Shown: positions 53,419 through 62,137 of the stretch, in pieces
Position numbering within the stretch: position 1 is the first letter of the stretch
Layout of the letters: each line of letters begins with the position of its first letter
NCBI GenBank assembly: GCA_934276485.1
Contig: CAKQTE010000040.1
Location: 8,036-72,035, forward strand
Direction of reading: 5' to 3'
Origin: an uncultured Spirochaetales bacterium
Lineage (GTDB): Bacteria > Spirochaetota > Spirochaetia > Sphaerochaetales > Sphaerochaetaceae
Length of the DNA stretch: 64,000 nt
Translations under genes and position numbers: made by a program
Notes under the pieces: model-generated
Told to the model about the DNA's origin: nothing
Database searches by the model: none
The model's input: the letters and a program-made list of their open reading frames with translations, nothing else

Positions 53419-56181
53419 TTAATTTTTCTTGAACTTTAATTTAATAGATTGCTTGATCATGTTTGGAAGAACGAACTTCAAACGGTCTTCATAAGGAACC
53501 ATCCTGCTACAATTTGGCAGTTCCCTATGTAGTTTAATTGCATCGAATTCACACTTAGTTGTACAGATTCCACATCCGATACACTTGTTTGGGTCAACGA
53601 TGGATGCACCACAACCGAGACAGCGAGCTGTTTCTGCCTTTACTTGTTCTTCTGTGAATACAAGTTTTGGATCACGGAAAGAGTGCTTTGTGTCGATAGA
53701 ATGATCGATGCCTGGAATCTGACGGCTTGAGTTGTCATAGTTCTCAATCTTGATATCATTCTTGTCGAGTTCGATGAAATCATTTCTGTTTCTACCAATT
53801 GTAAGGCTTGAGTGTGGCTGTACAAAGCGGTGGATTGAGATAGCTCCCTGTTTTCCTGCAGCAATTGCATCGATAGCAAATGAAGGACCTGTGTAGACAT
53901 CTCCACCAACGAAGATATCTGGTTCTGCTGTCTGGTAGGTGAGTGAGTCTGCAACTGCGCCATTTCCTCTGCCAAGCTCAACTTTGCTTCCCTTTAGTAG
54001 GTCGCCCCAGATAATTGACTGTCCAACAGAGAAGAATACGTGCTTGCACTCAATTGTCATAAGCTCATTCTCGTCGTATTGAGGATTGAATCTTCCGTCT
54101 GCATCCTTAACGGATATACACTTCTTCATTACGATTCCTCTTACTTCTCCATTCTCGTCAACGAGTACTTCCTTAGGACCCCATCCTGGGTTGATAGCAA
54201 TTCCTTCTGACTCGGCTTCTTCAATCTCTTCATCAGATGCTGGCATAGTCTCTCTAGACTCCAGACAGTACATTGCAACCTTTGTCCCTTCGTTTGCGCA
54301 GCGCTTGGAGTCTCTTGCAACGTCGATAGCTACGTTACCGCCTCCGATTACAACAACGTCTCCCTTGATGTCATACTTTTCGTTTGCATTGATTTCCTTG
54401 AGTAGGTCAACTGCTGTAGCGCATCCCTTAGCTTTATTATTTGGAATTCCAGGAAGACGTCCACCCTGGCATCCAATTGCTATATAGAATGCCTTGTAGC
54501 CCTGAGAACGAAGTTCATCTAATGTGATATCCTTTCCAACTTCAACGCCAGTCTTGATCTCAACGCCCATTTTCTTGATGATGTCGATCTCTGCCTGGAT
54601 TACATCCTTTTCAAGCTTGAATGAAGGGATGCCATATACAAGCATACCACCAGCGCGTTCATTTTTCTCAAAGATTGTTGGCTTGTAGCCTTTTTCTGCA
54701 AGATAGAATGCACACGATAGTCCTGCAGGACCTGCTCCAATGATTGCAATCTTTTCATCAAAGTGTCCCTTTGTTGAAGGAACTACCTTTTCTGGAATAT
54801 ATCTTGTCTCTGCTTTTAGGTCTTGTGCTGCGATAAACTTCTTTACTTCGTCGATAGCAACTGCTTGGTCAATTGTTCCACGTGTACAAGCATCCTCACA
54901 GCGTCTGTTACAGATGTGTCCACAAACAGCAGGGAGTGGGTTGTTCTTCTTGATAAGAGCAAGTGCATCCTTGTATCTGCCCTGTGCTGCCATCTTGATA
55001 TAGCCCTGGACTGCAATATGTGCTGGACAAGCTGTCTTACAAGGTGCTGTACCTGTGTCATAGCAGTTGATACGGTTGGTATCACGATAGTTTTCATCCC
55101 ACATCTCAGGTCCCCACTTCTTTTCAGAAGGGAGTACATGCTTTGGATATACAACCTTTGAGCCATCTTTTTTGCATAGCTTTTGGCCAAGCTTGACAGC
55201 TCCTGCTGGGCAATATTCTACACAGCGACCACATGCTACGCAGTTTTCTGTTTCAACTTTAGCTACATAAGCAGATCTATTGAGGTTTGGCGTATTGAAT
55301 AGCTGGGAAGTGCGAAGTGCATAGCAGACATTGACGTTACAGTTACAGATAGCAAAGATCTTGTTCTCGCCATCGATGTTTGTAATCTGGTGAACAAAGC
55401 CATTGTCTTCAGCTTGTTTCAATATCTCCAATGCTCTTTCCTTTGTTACATAGTGTCCACCCTTGTTGGTTTCAACGATGTAATCAGCCATATCGCCAAT
55501 AGCGATACACCATTCGTCTGGATCGTCTGCACATCCTTCTTCATATGTCTTTCTTGATCTTCTGCAAGAACATGGGCTTGCAGCATATTTGCCATCATAC
55601 TTATCTAGCCAGTGTGATATGTGCTCGATTGGTAATGATTGGTTTTCCATGGAGATGGCTTTCTCAACAGGAATAACGTGCATTCCAACGCCACCTTCAG
55701 GCATGAAAGGAACAAGGCTTTCAAGCGCAATACGGCTCATACGTTCAAAGAAGATTCCAAGCTCTGGATGCTTTTCTAGCATCTTTGCATTCATGCATGA
55801 GAATTCTGCGCTTCCTGGAACGAAGATTGGCAATACGTATTGCTTCTCGTGCTGAGGATTTTCCCAATTGTACTCAACTAGGGCAACAGCAGCCATTTCT
55901 TCTAGTTGTTTTTCTAGATAGTCTCTGTCTTTACCTGTTACCTTGACCATCTGATCCAAGGTCTTTGGTTGACGAACGCCCATTTTTAATGCAATCTCTG
56001 CTTGTTCATCAGTGCATAGCAGTGCCAGTCCCCAATACTCTGGATCGTACTTTGTCATCTTCTCCAATCCGAGCTTCTTCTTTGCACGACCTGTCATCAT
56101 CTTTGCGAGTTTTAGAACAGGTTCTCGTGTTTCTTCCTTTTCGATATATTCGGGATACCAGCCTTTGAATTTGTCTGCCAT
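53419..56181 (-). CDS. Multi-FeS, GltD-like FAD/NAD(P) oxidoreductase with winged-helix N-terminus
   Basis: A 920-residue cytoplasmic protein. Residues 1-110 look like a winged helix; 200-290 carry cysteine clusters (C204, C206, C217, C225; C279, C281, C286); 314-324 is a CxxCxxCxxxC ferredoxin motif; 381-432 is the GltD-type Fe-S region (CKTACPAHI, CNRRCEDAC); GAGPAG at 482-487 binds FAD and GGGNVAIDVARD NAD(P). A C-terminal ferredoxin motif (CIGCGICTTKC) ends it. It should pass electrons from NAD(P)H to an unknown acceptor. First gene of an operon with the DUF5692 protein, hypB and hypA. Confidence 0.85.
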   Translation of the reverse strand: MADKFKGWYPEYIEKEETREPVLKLAKMMTGRAKKKLGLEKMTKYDPEYWGLALLCTDEQAEIALKMGVRQPKTLDQMVKVTGKDRDYLEKQLEEMAAVALVEYNWENPQHEKQYVLPIFVPGSAEFSCMNAKMLEKHPELGIFFERMSRIALESLVPFMPEGGVGMHVIPVEKAISMENQSLPIEHISHWLDKYDGKYAASPCSCRRSRKTYEEGCADDPDEWCIAIGDMADYIVETNKGGHYVTKERALEILKQAEDNGFVHQITNIDGENKIFAICNCNVNVCYALRTSQLFNTPNLNRSAYVAKVETENCVACGRCVEYCPAGAVKLGQKLCKKDGSKVVYPKHVLPSEKKWGPEMWDENYRDTNRINCYDTGTAPCKTACPAHIAVQGYIKMAAQGRYKDALALIKKNNPLPAVCGHICNRRCEDACTRGTIDQAVAIDEVKKFIAAQDLKAETRYIPEKVVPSTKGHFDEKIAIIGAGPAGLSCAFYLAEKGYKPTIFEKNERAGGMLVYGIPSFKLEKDVIQAEIDIIKKMGVEIKTGVEVGKDITLDELRSQGYKAFYIAIGCQGGRLPGIPNNKAKGCATAVDLLKEINANEKYDIKGDVVVIGGGNVAIDVARDSKRCANEGTKVAMYCLESRETMPASDEEIEEAESEGIAINPGWGPKEVLVDENGEVRGIVMKKCISVKDADGRFNPQYDENELMTIECKHVFFSVGQSIIWGDLLKGSKVELGRGNGAVADSLTYQTAEPDIFVGGDVYTGPSFAIDAIAAGKQGAISIHRFVQPHSSLTIGRNRNDFIELDKNDIKIENYDNSSRQIPGIDHSIDTKHSFRDPKLVFTEEQVKAETARCLGCGASIVDPNKCIGCGICTTKCEFDAIKLHRELPNCSRMVPYEDRLKFVLPNMIKQSIKLKFKKN

Positions 56182-56551
56182 CGTACCTTACTCCTTTCCT
56201 TTGAATTACATTTAGCGTGAGTATTGTACCATAACAAAATTGGTTTTCCATAACAATATCAAATTCAACATATCCCGTCATTTGCTTAGTTTGTCAGTGG
56301 ATAATGAGGTTTATCTTTTCTGGAATAATATTCGTTAAAGTATGTTAGTTAGTATTATTTCGGCAGTAATTATTAAAAACTGCCGAAATAATAATCTGAA
56401 GCAAAATCAATCAATTCTATTGTGTTCCTACAAGTTATCGTAGCTATTTTCTTAGGAAATCTGATGGGATTATTGTTTAGAGCTTTTGTAGTCTCTGTTT
56501 AAGTCGTGTTGTCTTTTAGATTATTTAGAGTTCTTAGTGGCTCTATATTGT
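56182..56551. other. Intergenic region with a 15-base perfect inverted repeat
   Basis: Contains the promoter region of the oxidoreductase operon. At 56353-56367/56379-56393 a perfect 15-pair repeat (arms around CGGCAGT/ACTGCCG) encloses an 11-base A/T-rich loop. It is not followed by a T-run in either direction beyond its own A/T-rich arms. The direct-repeat copy A lies at 56485-56521. No gene is seen. Confidence 0.5.
56485..56521. repeat. Flanking direct repeat, copy A
   Basis: 37 bases that match 57432-57468 at about 33 of 38 aligned positions, with two one-base gaps. It lies 30 bases past the DUF3800 stop. Confidence 0.6.
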
Positions 56552-57241
56552 TTATGGTAGTCGAATGATGGTCATCATGCTGTCATTGATATTGAAAAGT
56601 GTATTATTTCTAGTCTCGAACAAGATTCTGTTTGCTAATATGTCAGCTCCTCTAACAAGGGTTGTTGTTTCTGAATTGCAATAGTTGATAGTTATATCTG
56701 CAAGGTTTCTTGCAATTGGTTTGAAATCATAAGATGAAATATACATACCATATTTGAATTCATTGTATAAGGAATCCCTTAAGCGATACTTTCCGTTTGT
56801 AGCCCTGCTATGTTCATCCACATAGCATTTTATTTCTAGTTCCTCATCTAGATCTATTGCTCCGCTTGAATTCATGGCATTGAGAGAAGCCTTAACACCT
56901 CTTTTAAATGCATAATCAAGAAATCTTTGTTTTGCTTGAGGAGAGGCAAAATCTACATTCATAAGTTTTTTCAAATCTATTATCACAGCAAATTTGTAGC
57001 AATCTTTAATAATCCTATAGAGCTTGCGTTTATCATCGTTATTAAGATAATAGGCTTTTAGCTCTGGTAGATTCTTGTATTTTTTTGACTTTCTTAAGTT
57101 CTTTTCGGCTTGTAGATATTCTCTCGTCAAAGAAGAAGCCTTGTCCTGTCCTACGCAGACAATACCTCCATAAACGAAGATGTCATGATGGTGCTTATCG
57201 AAGACTCCAGATTCATCAGAATAGATATAAATAGATTTCAT
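56552..57241 (-). CDS. DUF3800 protein (predicted RNase H-like)
   Basis: A 229-residue protein with the DUF3800 hallmark IYIYSDESGVF at the N-terminus, a later VIIDLKK, a YVDEHSRA segment and a C-terminal RGADILANRI, all acidic positions expected of an RNase H-like site. The start at 57241 follows directly after a terminator (57252-57280), as in DUF3800 genes that are preceded by conserved RNAs. A 5' extension of the frame runs through that terminator and is not real. Some DUF3800/AbiF-type systems have been linked to phage defence; the role here is inferred. Confidence 0.85.
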   Translation of the reverse strand: MKSIYIYSDESGVFDKHHHDIFVYGGIVCVGQDKASSLTREYLQAEKNLRKSKKYKNLPELKAYYLNNDDKRKLYRIIKDCYKFAVIIDLKKLMNVDFASPQAKQRFLDYAFKRGVKASLNAMNSSGAIDLDEELEIKCYVDEHSRATNGKYRLRDSLYNEFKYGMYISSYDFKPIARNLADITINYCNSETTTLVRGADILANRILFETRNNTLFNINDSMMTIIRLP

Positions 57242-57251
57242 ACTTGGCCTC

Positions 57252-57400
57252 AAAAAAAAAGAACCACCAATTGGTGGCTCCTCCCAAGGAGGGCGATGCC
57301 AGCACATGACATTTAAGTGATCTACTCGCTACCTCCGAGGTGTATAGTGACAATTGCCCTACAACTAAATGGTAGTTGAAGAGAATACAGTCGTCAAGGC
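57252..57400 (-). ncRNA. ncRNA upstream of DUF3800, ending at a terminator
   Basis: On the minus strand a TATATA -10 (plus 57407-57412) predicts a start near 57400. The RNA has hairpins CAACTA/TAGTTG (57362-57378), CCTCC/GGAGG (57280-57292), and ends at GAGCCACC-AATT-GGTGGTTC with a run of nine T (57252-57280). The G-U pair in that stem exists only in minus-strand RNA. DUF3800 genes are known to have such conserved upstream RNA motifs. Readthrough of the terminator would express the protein. Confidence 0.6.
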
Positions 57401-57431
57401 TCAAGATATATAAAAATGATTAGCCAGTGCG

Positions 57432-57468
57432 TTTGTATTCTCTGTTTTAAGTCTTGCTGTCTTTAGAT
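57432..57468. repeat. Flanking direct repeat, copy B
   Basis: Partner of 56485-56521. It lies 7 bases beyond the 3' end of tRNA-Gly and upstream of the ncRNA promoter, so the two copies bracket the ncRNA and DUF3800 gene. Confidence 0.6.
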
Positions 57469-57475
57469 AAAATAA

Positions 57476-57546
57476 GCGGATGACGGGAATCGAACCCGCA
57501 TTTCGAGCTTGGGAAGCTCACGTAATAGCCACTATACAACATCCGC
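57476..57546 (-). tRNA. tRNA-Gly (CCC)
   Basis: A 71-base minus-strand cloverleaf: acceptor GCGGATG pairs with CATCCGC, anticodon stem GAGC/GCTC with loop TTCCCAA giving anticodon CCC, and the T-arm GCGGGTTCGATTCCCGT. CCA is not encoded. Confidence 0.95.
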
Positions 57547-57622
57547 GATACTTTATGATATTATAGAAGAAACGGATCAATATTCAATATCGATGTTCTG
57601 ATTTATTCAAGCGAGGATATAA

Positions 57623-58759
57623 ATGAAAACTATTGAGATCATACCTGTTGTTAAAGATTATGAATGGGGCAATGCTGATTATATTCCTTCTCTTATTGGT
57701 GGATTTACAGGAAAAGCTCAAGCTGAGCTTTGGATGGGAACCCATCCATTAGGAGAAGCTACACTCAAAAATGGAGAGAAGCTTTCTAGCTATCTTGAAA
57801 AGCATCAAGATGTGGTTGGAGCAGATAAGCTTCCTTTACTGTTTAAGATCCTTGCGATAGATTCTCCTTTGTCATTGCAATGTCATCCTAATATCAAGCA
57901 AGCAAGAGAAGGCTGGGCGCGAGAAGAGAAGCTTAGAGCCAGAGGCGAGGGCGTTAACTATCAAGATGATAATGAAAAGGAAGAAGTGATAGCAGCTTTG
58001 TCTCCTATCACAGCTATGTGTGGTTTTAGGGCTTTTGATGAGATATGCGCCAATCTTAAGTCCTTGATTCCTTCTTCCTATTATAAATATCTTAAGGATG
58101 CAAAAAATAACAAGGATCTGTTCTTCGCTCTATATGATCTAAAGGATAGCGAGAAGAATGATTTGCTTGTTGAATTCAGAACAGCTTTGGAGCTTCTTCC
58201 TGAAAGCTCTTGGAATGGAAGCTTTATGACTGCTAAGGGTATCTCTCTAAAGTGCTTCAAAATGTATCCTGGAGACATTGGTGTTGTTTTCCCATTCATT
58301 CTGAATGTTGTAAATCTCCGTATTGGAGAAGCTCTATACCTAAAGCCAGGAACACTACATGCATATGTATATGGAAATGGCGTTGAATTGATGAGTGCTT
58401 CTGACAATGTACTTCGTGGAGGACTCACAAGTAAGCGCATGGATCTAGAAGAGCTTGGAAGGATCATGAGCTTTGACTCTGAAGAGATCAAGAAAAGTGC
58501 AATCTCATATGACTCCTTTGGTCGTAAGTGCTATGACACACCTTCAAGTGTCTTCAAGCTTATGGAAGCATCTAGCGGAGACTATAAGATCACACAAAGC
58601 GCTTGCATGATACTTCTTGTGACAGAAGGAAAGGCGCAGATTAGGGAAGAGGATGGATCCATGCTATTGGAAAAAGGTTCTATTGTTCTTATTCCTGAAT
58701 CATTGAAAGATTACACATTGAATGTCCATGGAGAAGTATTCATGGCAGAGGTGCTTTGA
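57623..58759 (+). CDS. manA: Mannose-6-phosphate isomerase, class I
   Basis: A 378-residue type I phosphomannose isomerase: DYEWGN near the start, the zinc-site LQCHPN and later LHAYVYGNGVELMSASDN. It interconverts mannose-6-phosphate and fructose-6-phosphate. The ribosome site is GAGG. Its stop overlaps the exonuclease start (TGATG). Confidence 0.95.
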   Translation: MKTIEIIPVVKDYEWGNADYIPSLIGGFTGKAQAELWMGTHPLGEATLKNGEKLSSYLEKHQDVVGADKLPLLFKILAIDSPLSLQCHPNIKQAREGWAREEKLRARGEGVNYQDDNEKEEVIAALSPITAMCGFRAFDEICANLKSLIPSSYYKYLKDAKNNKDLFFALYDLKDSEKNDLLVEFRTALELLPESSWNGSFMTAKGISLKCFKMYPGDIGVVFPFILNVVNLRIGEALYLKPGTLHAYVYGNGVELMSASDNVLRGGLTSKRMDLEELGRIMSFDSEEIKKSAISYDSFGRKCYDTPSSVFKLMEASSGDYKITQSACMILLVTEGKAQIREEDGSMLLEKGSIVLIPESLKDYTLNVHGEVFMAEVL

Positions 58760-59334
58760 TGCAATATATTGCAATTGATTTTGAGACGGCATCTCGAGCC
58801 AAGGATAGTGCTTGTTCCATTGGACTTGTGAAAATGGACGAAGAAGGGAATGCCATAGATTCCTATTACTCTCTTATTCGTCCTCCTGTATTGTATTTCG
58901 ATCCAATGTGCGTTGCTGTTCATCACATAAAGCCAAGTGATGTAACTGATGCTCCTACTTTCGATGAGATATGGCCAGATGTGAAGACATTCATTGGCAC
59001 AAATCCCTTGGTTGCTCATAATGCTACTTTTGATATTGGGATTCTTAAGTCCACATTGGAGCACTATGGCCTAGAGCCTTGTCACAATGAATACTATTGC
59101 ACACTATCGCTATCGAGAAAGCTTTGGAACAACAAGCGTTGTCATAAGCTTACATATCTTGCGAGTGAATTTGGTTGGGAATATGATGCACATAATGCGC
59201 TTGCGGATGCCGAGATATGTGGGCGTTTGTTCTCAAAACTATGCGGGATCAATCTGACAGACGAAAGTGTTCTATCCAGATTTTTCTCCCGCATATATTC
59301 AAGTACTGGTTCTTCTTATCCGAAGATTATCTAG
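58759..59334 (+). CDS. DnaQ-like 3'-5' exonuclease (DEDDh)
   Basis: A 191-residue exonuclease with the DEDDh residues in AIDFETA, NATFDIGIL and HNALADAE. It is like the epsilon-type proofreading/RNase T family, standing alone with no BRCT or polymerase domain. The start at 58759 has AGAGG upstream and overlaps the manA stop. Confidence 0.92.
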   Translation: MQYIAIDFETASRAKDSACSIGLVKMDEEGNAIDSYYSLIRPPVLYFDPMCVAVHHIKPSDVTDAPTFDEIWPDVKTFIGTNPLVAHNATFDIGILKSTLEHYGLEPCHNEYYCTLSLSRKLWNNKRCHKLTYLASEFGWEYDAHNALADAEICGRLFSKLCGINLTDESVLSRFFSRIYSSTGSSYPKII

Positions 59335-60284
59335 TTTTCCTTTTCCATTAGCTTTAGCTTAGTTGCAATAAGAGGGAACAAGTATGTTACCCAAATGCCA
59401 ACGAAGGCTAAAGTCAGGAATTCGAATGTGTATTTTGCAACAGGAATTGCAGTAAGAGCGAGTGCAACGACTGCAAGCATCAATAGTCCTGCAACAAGAG
59501 AGAGAATCCTTGTTTTAGCACTCTGTGCAGGGACGAACTTCAGAGTCTTTCTGTCTAAAGCCATACCTGCAAAGATTCCAGCTGCGATAGCACTGTTTTG
59601 CATCAAATTGTGTATCGCTCTATATAGTGTTGTTGCCTTGAACTCTGCAAGAGTAGCATAGTTTAATGTGTTTACATCCATTACTATTGCAAGTGGTAGT
59701 GCGATAAGAAGCGTAACAAGTGCAAATAGAATGGTGTAGATCATGAAAGCTTTCTCATCTCTATATAGCTTTTCAAAAACACGTCCGAGTGCGAATGCAG
59801 ATACAAGTCCGATCAATGTTCCAATAAGGATATCCATTGGCCAATGAACACCTAGGTATAGGCGTGAAATTGGAACAAGAACAATAAGTGCAATTGAAAG
59901 AGCGCGAATCCACTTTTGCTTGAAGCTATAGCATAGGCCTCCATAGAAAGAGGACGCAGTTGTGGAGTGCCCTGATGGAAAGGAAAATCCAGTTGCAGTT
60001 TGCTGTCTCTTTCCTTGTATGAGCTCTGGATATTTCATGAATGGACGAGGAATGCGGAATATGGCTTTCAATATCTGCATGCTCATCATTGCGCTTAGCA
60101 AGCTGCTTACTACTACAAAGCCTTTTTTCTTATCCCAACACCAATAGATGAAAACGGTAATCAATAGTGGAATAGGGGATTCTCCAAATACCGTGATGAT
60201 CTCACTAGTTGTATCGAGAAAGATTGTTTCGATGTTTTGAAAGAACAGCATCAAGGGAAGCTGAAACTGAAATAGCATTTCCAT
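59331..60284 (-). CDS. PAP2-family phosphatase, membrane
   Basis: A 317-residue membrane protein with the three PAP2 motifs: K-x6-RP in KAIFRIPRPFMK, SFPSGHS, and SRLYLGVHWPMD. The C-terminus adds several transmembrane helices. It probably dephosphorylates a lipid phosphate such as undecaprenyl or phosphatidylglycerol phosphate. Its end overlaps the exonuclease gene by 4 bases. Confidence 0.92.
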   Translation of the reverse strand: MEMLFQFQLPLMLFFQNIETIFLDTTSEIITVFGESPIPLLITVFIYWCWDKKKGFVVVSSLLSAMMSMQILKAIFRIPRPFMKYPELIQGKRQQTATGFSFPSGHSTTASSFYGGLCYSFKQKWIRALSIALIVLVPISRLYLGVHWPMDILIGTLIGLVSAFALGRVFEKLYRDEKAFMIYTILFALVTLLIALPLAIVMDVNTLNYATLAEFKATTLYRAIHNLMQNSAIAAGIFAGMALDRKTLKFVPAQSAKTRILSLVAGLLMLAVVALALTAIPVAKYTFEFLTLAFVGIWVTYLFPLIATKLKLMEKEN

Positions 60285-60322
60285 AAAAGTACCTCTGTCT
60301 GGTGATTATAGTGGAAAAAGAT

Positions 60323-60353
60323 AAAAAGGCACACCCTGTTAAGAATGTGCCTT
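60323..60353 (-). terminator. Terminator of the MerR operon
   Basis: AAGGCACA/TGTGCCTT stem (60326-60333/60346-60353) followed on the minus strand by a T-run. Located just after the merR-like stop. Confidence 0.8.
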
Positions 60354-60357
60354 CCAT

Positions 60358-60609
60358 TTATAGGGATTTCTTCACTTCTTCAATATTCAATCCAGATGCC
60401 TTAAGCTCTTTGATCCTATCAAGAGTTGCAATGGATTCTACTCGCTTGTATCGTCGAGTCATGTTCTCCTCTTCTTGTTCGAACTCAAGCATTCCCTCTT
60501 CTGTGTAGAACTTCAGAGTGCTGTAGCGCATTCCGGTAAGGCGAGCAAGCTCTCCTATCGAGACATATTCAGAGGTGCTAATTTTATCAAAATCACGTTT
60601 TCTAGACAT
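60358..60609 (-). CDS. Short MerR-family HTH protein
   Basis: An 83-residue protein with a MerR winged helix (VSIGELARLTGMRYSTLKFYTEEGML, RRYKRVESIATLDRIKEL). The effector and dimerisation coil of full MerR is missing. It starts 3 bases after the end of the upstream 293-residue gene, so the two form an operon. Confidence 0.85.
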   Translation of the reverse strand: MSRKRDFDKISTSEYVSIGELARLTGMRYSTLKFYTEEGMLEFEQEEENMTRRYKRVESIATLDRIKELKASGLNIEEVKKSL

Positions 60610-60612
60610 TGC

Positions 60613-61494
60613 TTATCCATAATATGGTTGAATAACCATTCCTTGAATTGGAAGCTTGCACATTCTTGAGCTTGAGAGTGTTCTATATAGCATATTATCT
60701 ATTCTTAATAAAGGAAGATCCCCAAGCCAATAGCGTTCTACATCAAAGCCATTCTCGCGCAAGAATGCAATTGCTGCATCTTGTCTTGTAGCAAAGTCTG
60801 TTCCAAGAACAACGAAATCAATGAAGATGCTCTCTCGTCTGTCGAGAAAAGGAAATGTTATAGCTACCCCCTGAAGATATTGGTTCTTAAACAGATTTCT
60901 CTTTCCTTTTATAAATGCCGATGCATATGCCTCGATGCTTGAATGGAAGTTTATAGATAGGATCTCTGCGTATATTTCATCTTTTTCTAATTCGCTCATT
61001 CTTCTCTGGATCTCATTTTGTTCATTGATAGAGAATATGTCATGAATGGCACCAGCTTCTCTAACAAGTGTAAATAGCATTATTGTCTCAAGGCTTGGCT
61101 TTTCTGGCTCAAGCATCTCACTTCTTAGGAACTCTACCTCTCTTTTATAGAACTCTCTGTCTGTTGAATACTCTAGGATCTTGATTCCTGATGTGTAGTA
61201 GTTCATGTCACAAGAAAGTAGCTTTAGTTTCTTTTTCATCAAACCAGATGTAAGAAGATCCTTTGTTGCTTCTTCTTCAACATCTTTTAAGCTAGGGGTC
61301 TTGGTTTTCTTGATTCTATTTACACATTCTTTTATATCTTCCTTTTCAAGTGTTGGAAGGGAAAGAAGAGATGCAAACGCGTAGGATGCTCTAATTGATT
61401 TAAGAGCTAGTTTCTTCTGCATTGTTAATCGTGTTGCATCCTGTCCATCGAGAGTTATTGCTGTGACAATTTCAGATAATCTATAGTCTTTCAT
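60613..61494 (-). CDS. Unrecognised 293-residue protein
   Basis: I do not recognise a family. It is soluble, mixed alpha/beta with no signal peptide or obvious catalytic motif. The N-terminal third is basic and helical; the middle has a leucine-rich segment LETIMLFTLVREAGAIHDIF; the C-terminus ends GMVIQPYYG. It is cotranscribed with the short MerR regulator, which might bind DNA as its partner. A lineage-specific protein is likely. Confidence 0.75.
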   Translation of the reverse strand: MKDYRLSEIVTAITLDGQDATRLTMQKKLALKSIRASYAFASLLSLPTLEKEDIKECVNRIKKTKTPSLKDVEEEATKDLLTSGLMKKKLKLLSCDMNYYTSGIKILEYSTDREFYKREVEFLRSEMLEPEKPSLETIMLFTLVREAGAIHDIFSINEQNEIQRRMSELEKDEIYAEILSINFHSSIEAYASAFIKGKRNLFKNQYLQGVAITFPFLDRRESIFIDFVVLGTDFATRQDAAIAFLRENGFDVERYWLGDLPLLRIDNMLYRTLSSSRMCKLPIQGMVIQPYYG

Positions 61495-61517
61495 CTAAAT
61501 GCTCCTATATTAAGTCT

Positions 61518-61545
61518 ACTTACTACTTATTACTTACTACTTACG
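61518..61545. repeat. Two tandem copies of a 14-base unit
   Basis: ACTTACTACTTATT is followed by ACTTACTACTTACG, in the gap between the glycosylase and the unrecognised gene. Confidence 0.6.
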
Positions 61546-61585
61546 ATTTAGAATCTAACGATTAGAACACTTGTTGTCAATGATT

Positions 61586-62065
61586 TCAAATGTATTTTTT
61601 GAGAACAATCCATTTTTCAAGAAGTCGCTCAAAGCTCATAGATGCATTTGCACTTGATGTGGAAGGGAGTGCTATAGCCTTTCCATATTCCTTTTCTAGA
61701 TATCTTTTGTATAACGAGGATGCCTTGTTTCCATTGGTGAATATCACTTCGATATTTGCATTCTTCGTTATTATTGACAGATCACTTGGCTCTGCATCTT
61801 TGATTTTTGAGTCTTCAGATCCAACAATAGAGCAAGATTCGATCACATCATATAGTGCGATATGATGCGAAGAGAGAAGGTTTTTTTTCTCTTCAAGAGT
61901 GCTAGCATCTTGCCCTGTTAAAGCGCTCAATATTGGCCAAAAACGATTTGTTTTGTGTGCATAATAAAACATGGCATCTCTAGATGCAACAGATGGAAAT
62001 GAACCAAGGATGAGAATGCGTGAATCGCTGTTGAAAAATGGCTTTAATGTATGAACCTCGTGCAT
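61586..62065 (-). CDS. DNA-deoxyinosine glycosylase (uracil-DNA glycosylase superfamily)
   Basis: A 159-residue glycosylase: ILGSFPSVASRDAMFYYAHKTNRFW is the typical deoxyinosine/Mug-type active site region, and FTNGNKA and LPSTSSANAS follow as the C-terminal motif. It removes hypoxanthine from DNA. The start at 62065 has AAAGGAGAG; a start at 62161 would overlap the divergent gene. Confidence 0.9.
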   Translation of the reverse strand: MHEVHTLKPFFNSDSRILILGSFPSVASRDAMFYYAHKTNRFWPILSALTGQDASTLEEKKNLLSSHHIALYDVIESCSIVGSEDSKIKDAEPSDLSIITKNANIEVIFTNGNKASSLYKRYLEKEYGKAIALPSTSSANASMSFERLLEKWIVLKKYI

Positions 62066-62112
62066 GTTTCTCTCTCCTTTTTCTATGATAACTATAATTC
62101 TTGCTTTTGTCG

Positions 62113-62118
62113 TATAAT
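62113..62118 (+). promoter_or_regulatory. -10 element of the ATC-hydrolase-like gene
   Basis: TATAAT, 20 bases before the ATG at 62138, in the short gap between divergent genes. The -35 is not clear. Confidence 0.4.
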
Positions 62119-62137
62119 AGTCAGGAGGAGGAGTTGT

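Noticed and set aside
57242..57307. N-terminal extension of the DUF3800 protein
   Set aside because: It would encode the terminator hairpin and T-run; the DUF3800 fold begins at the ATG at 57241.
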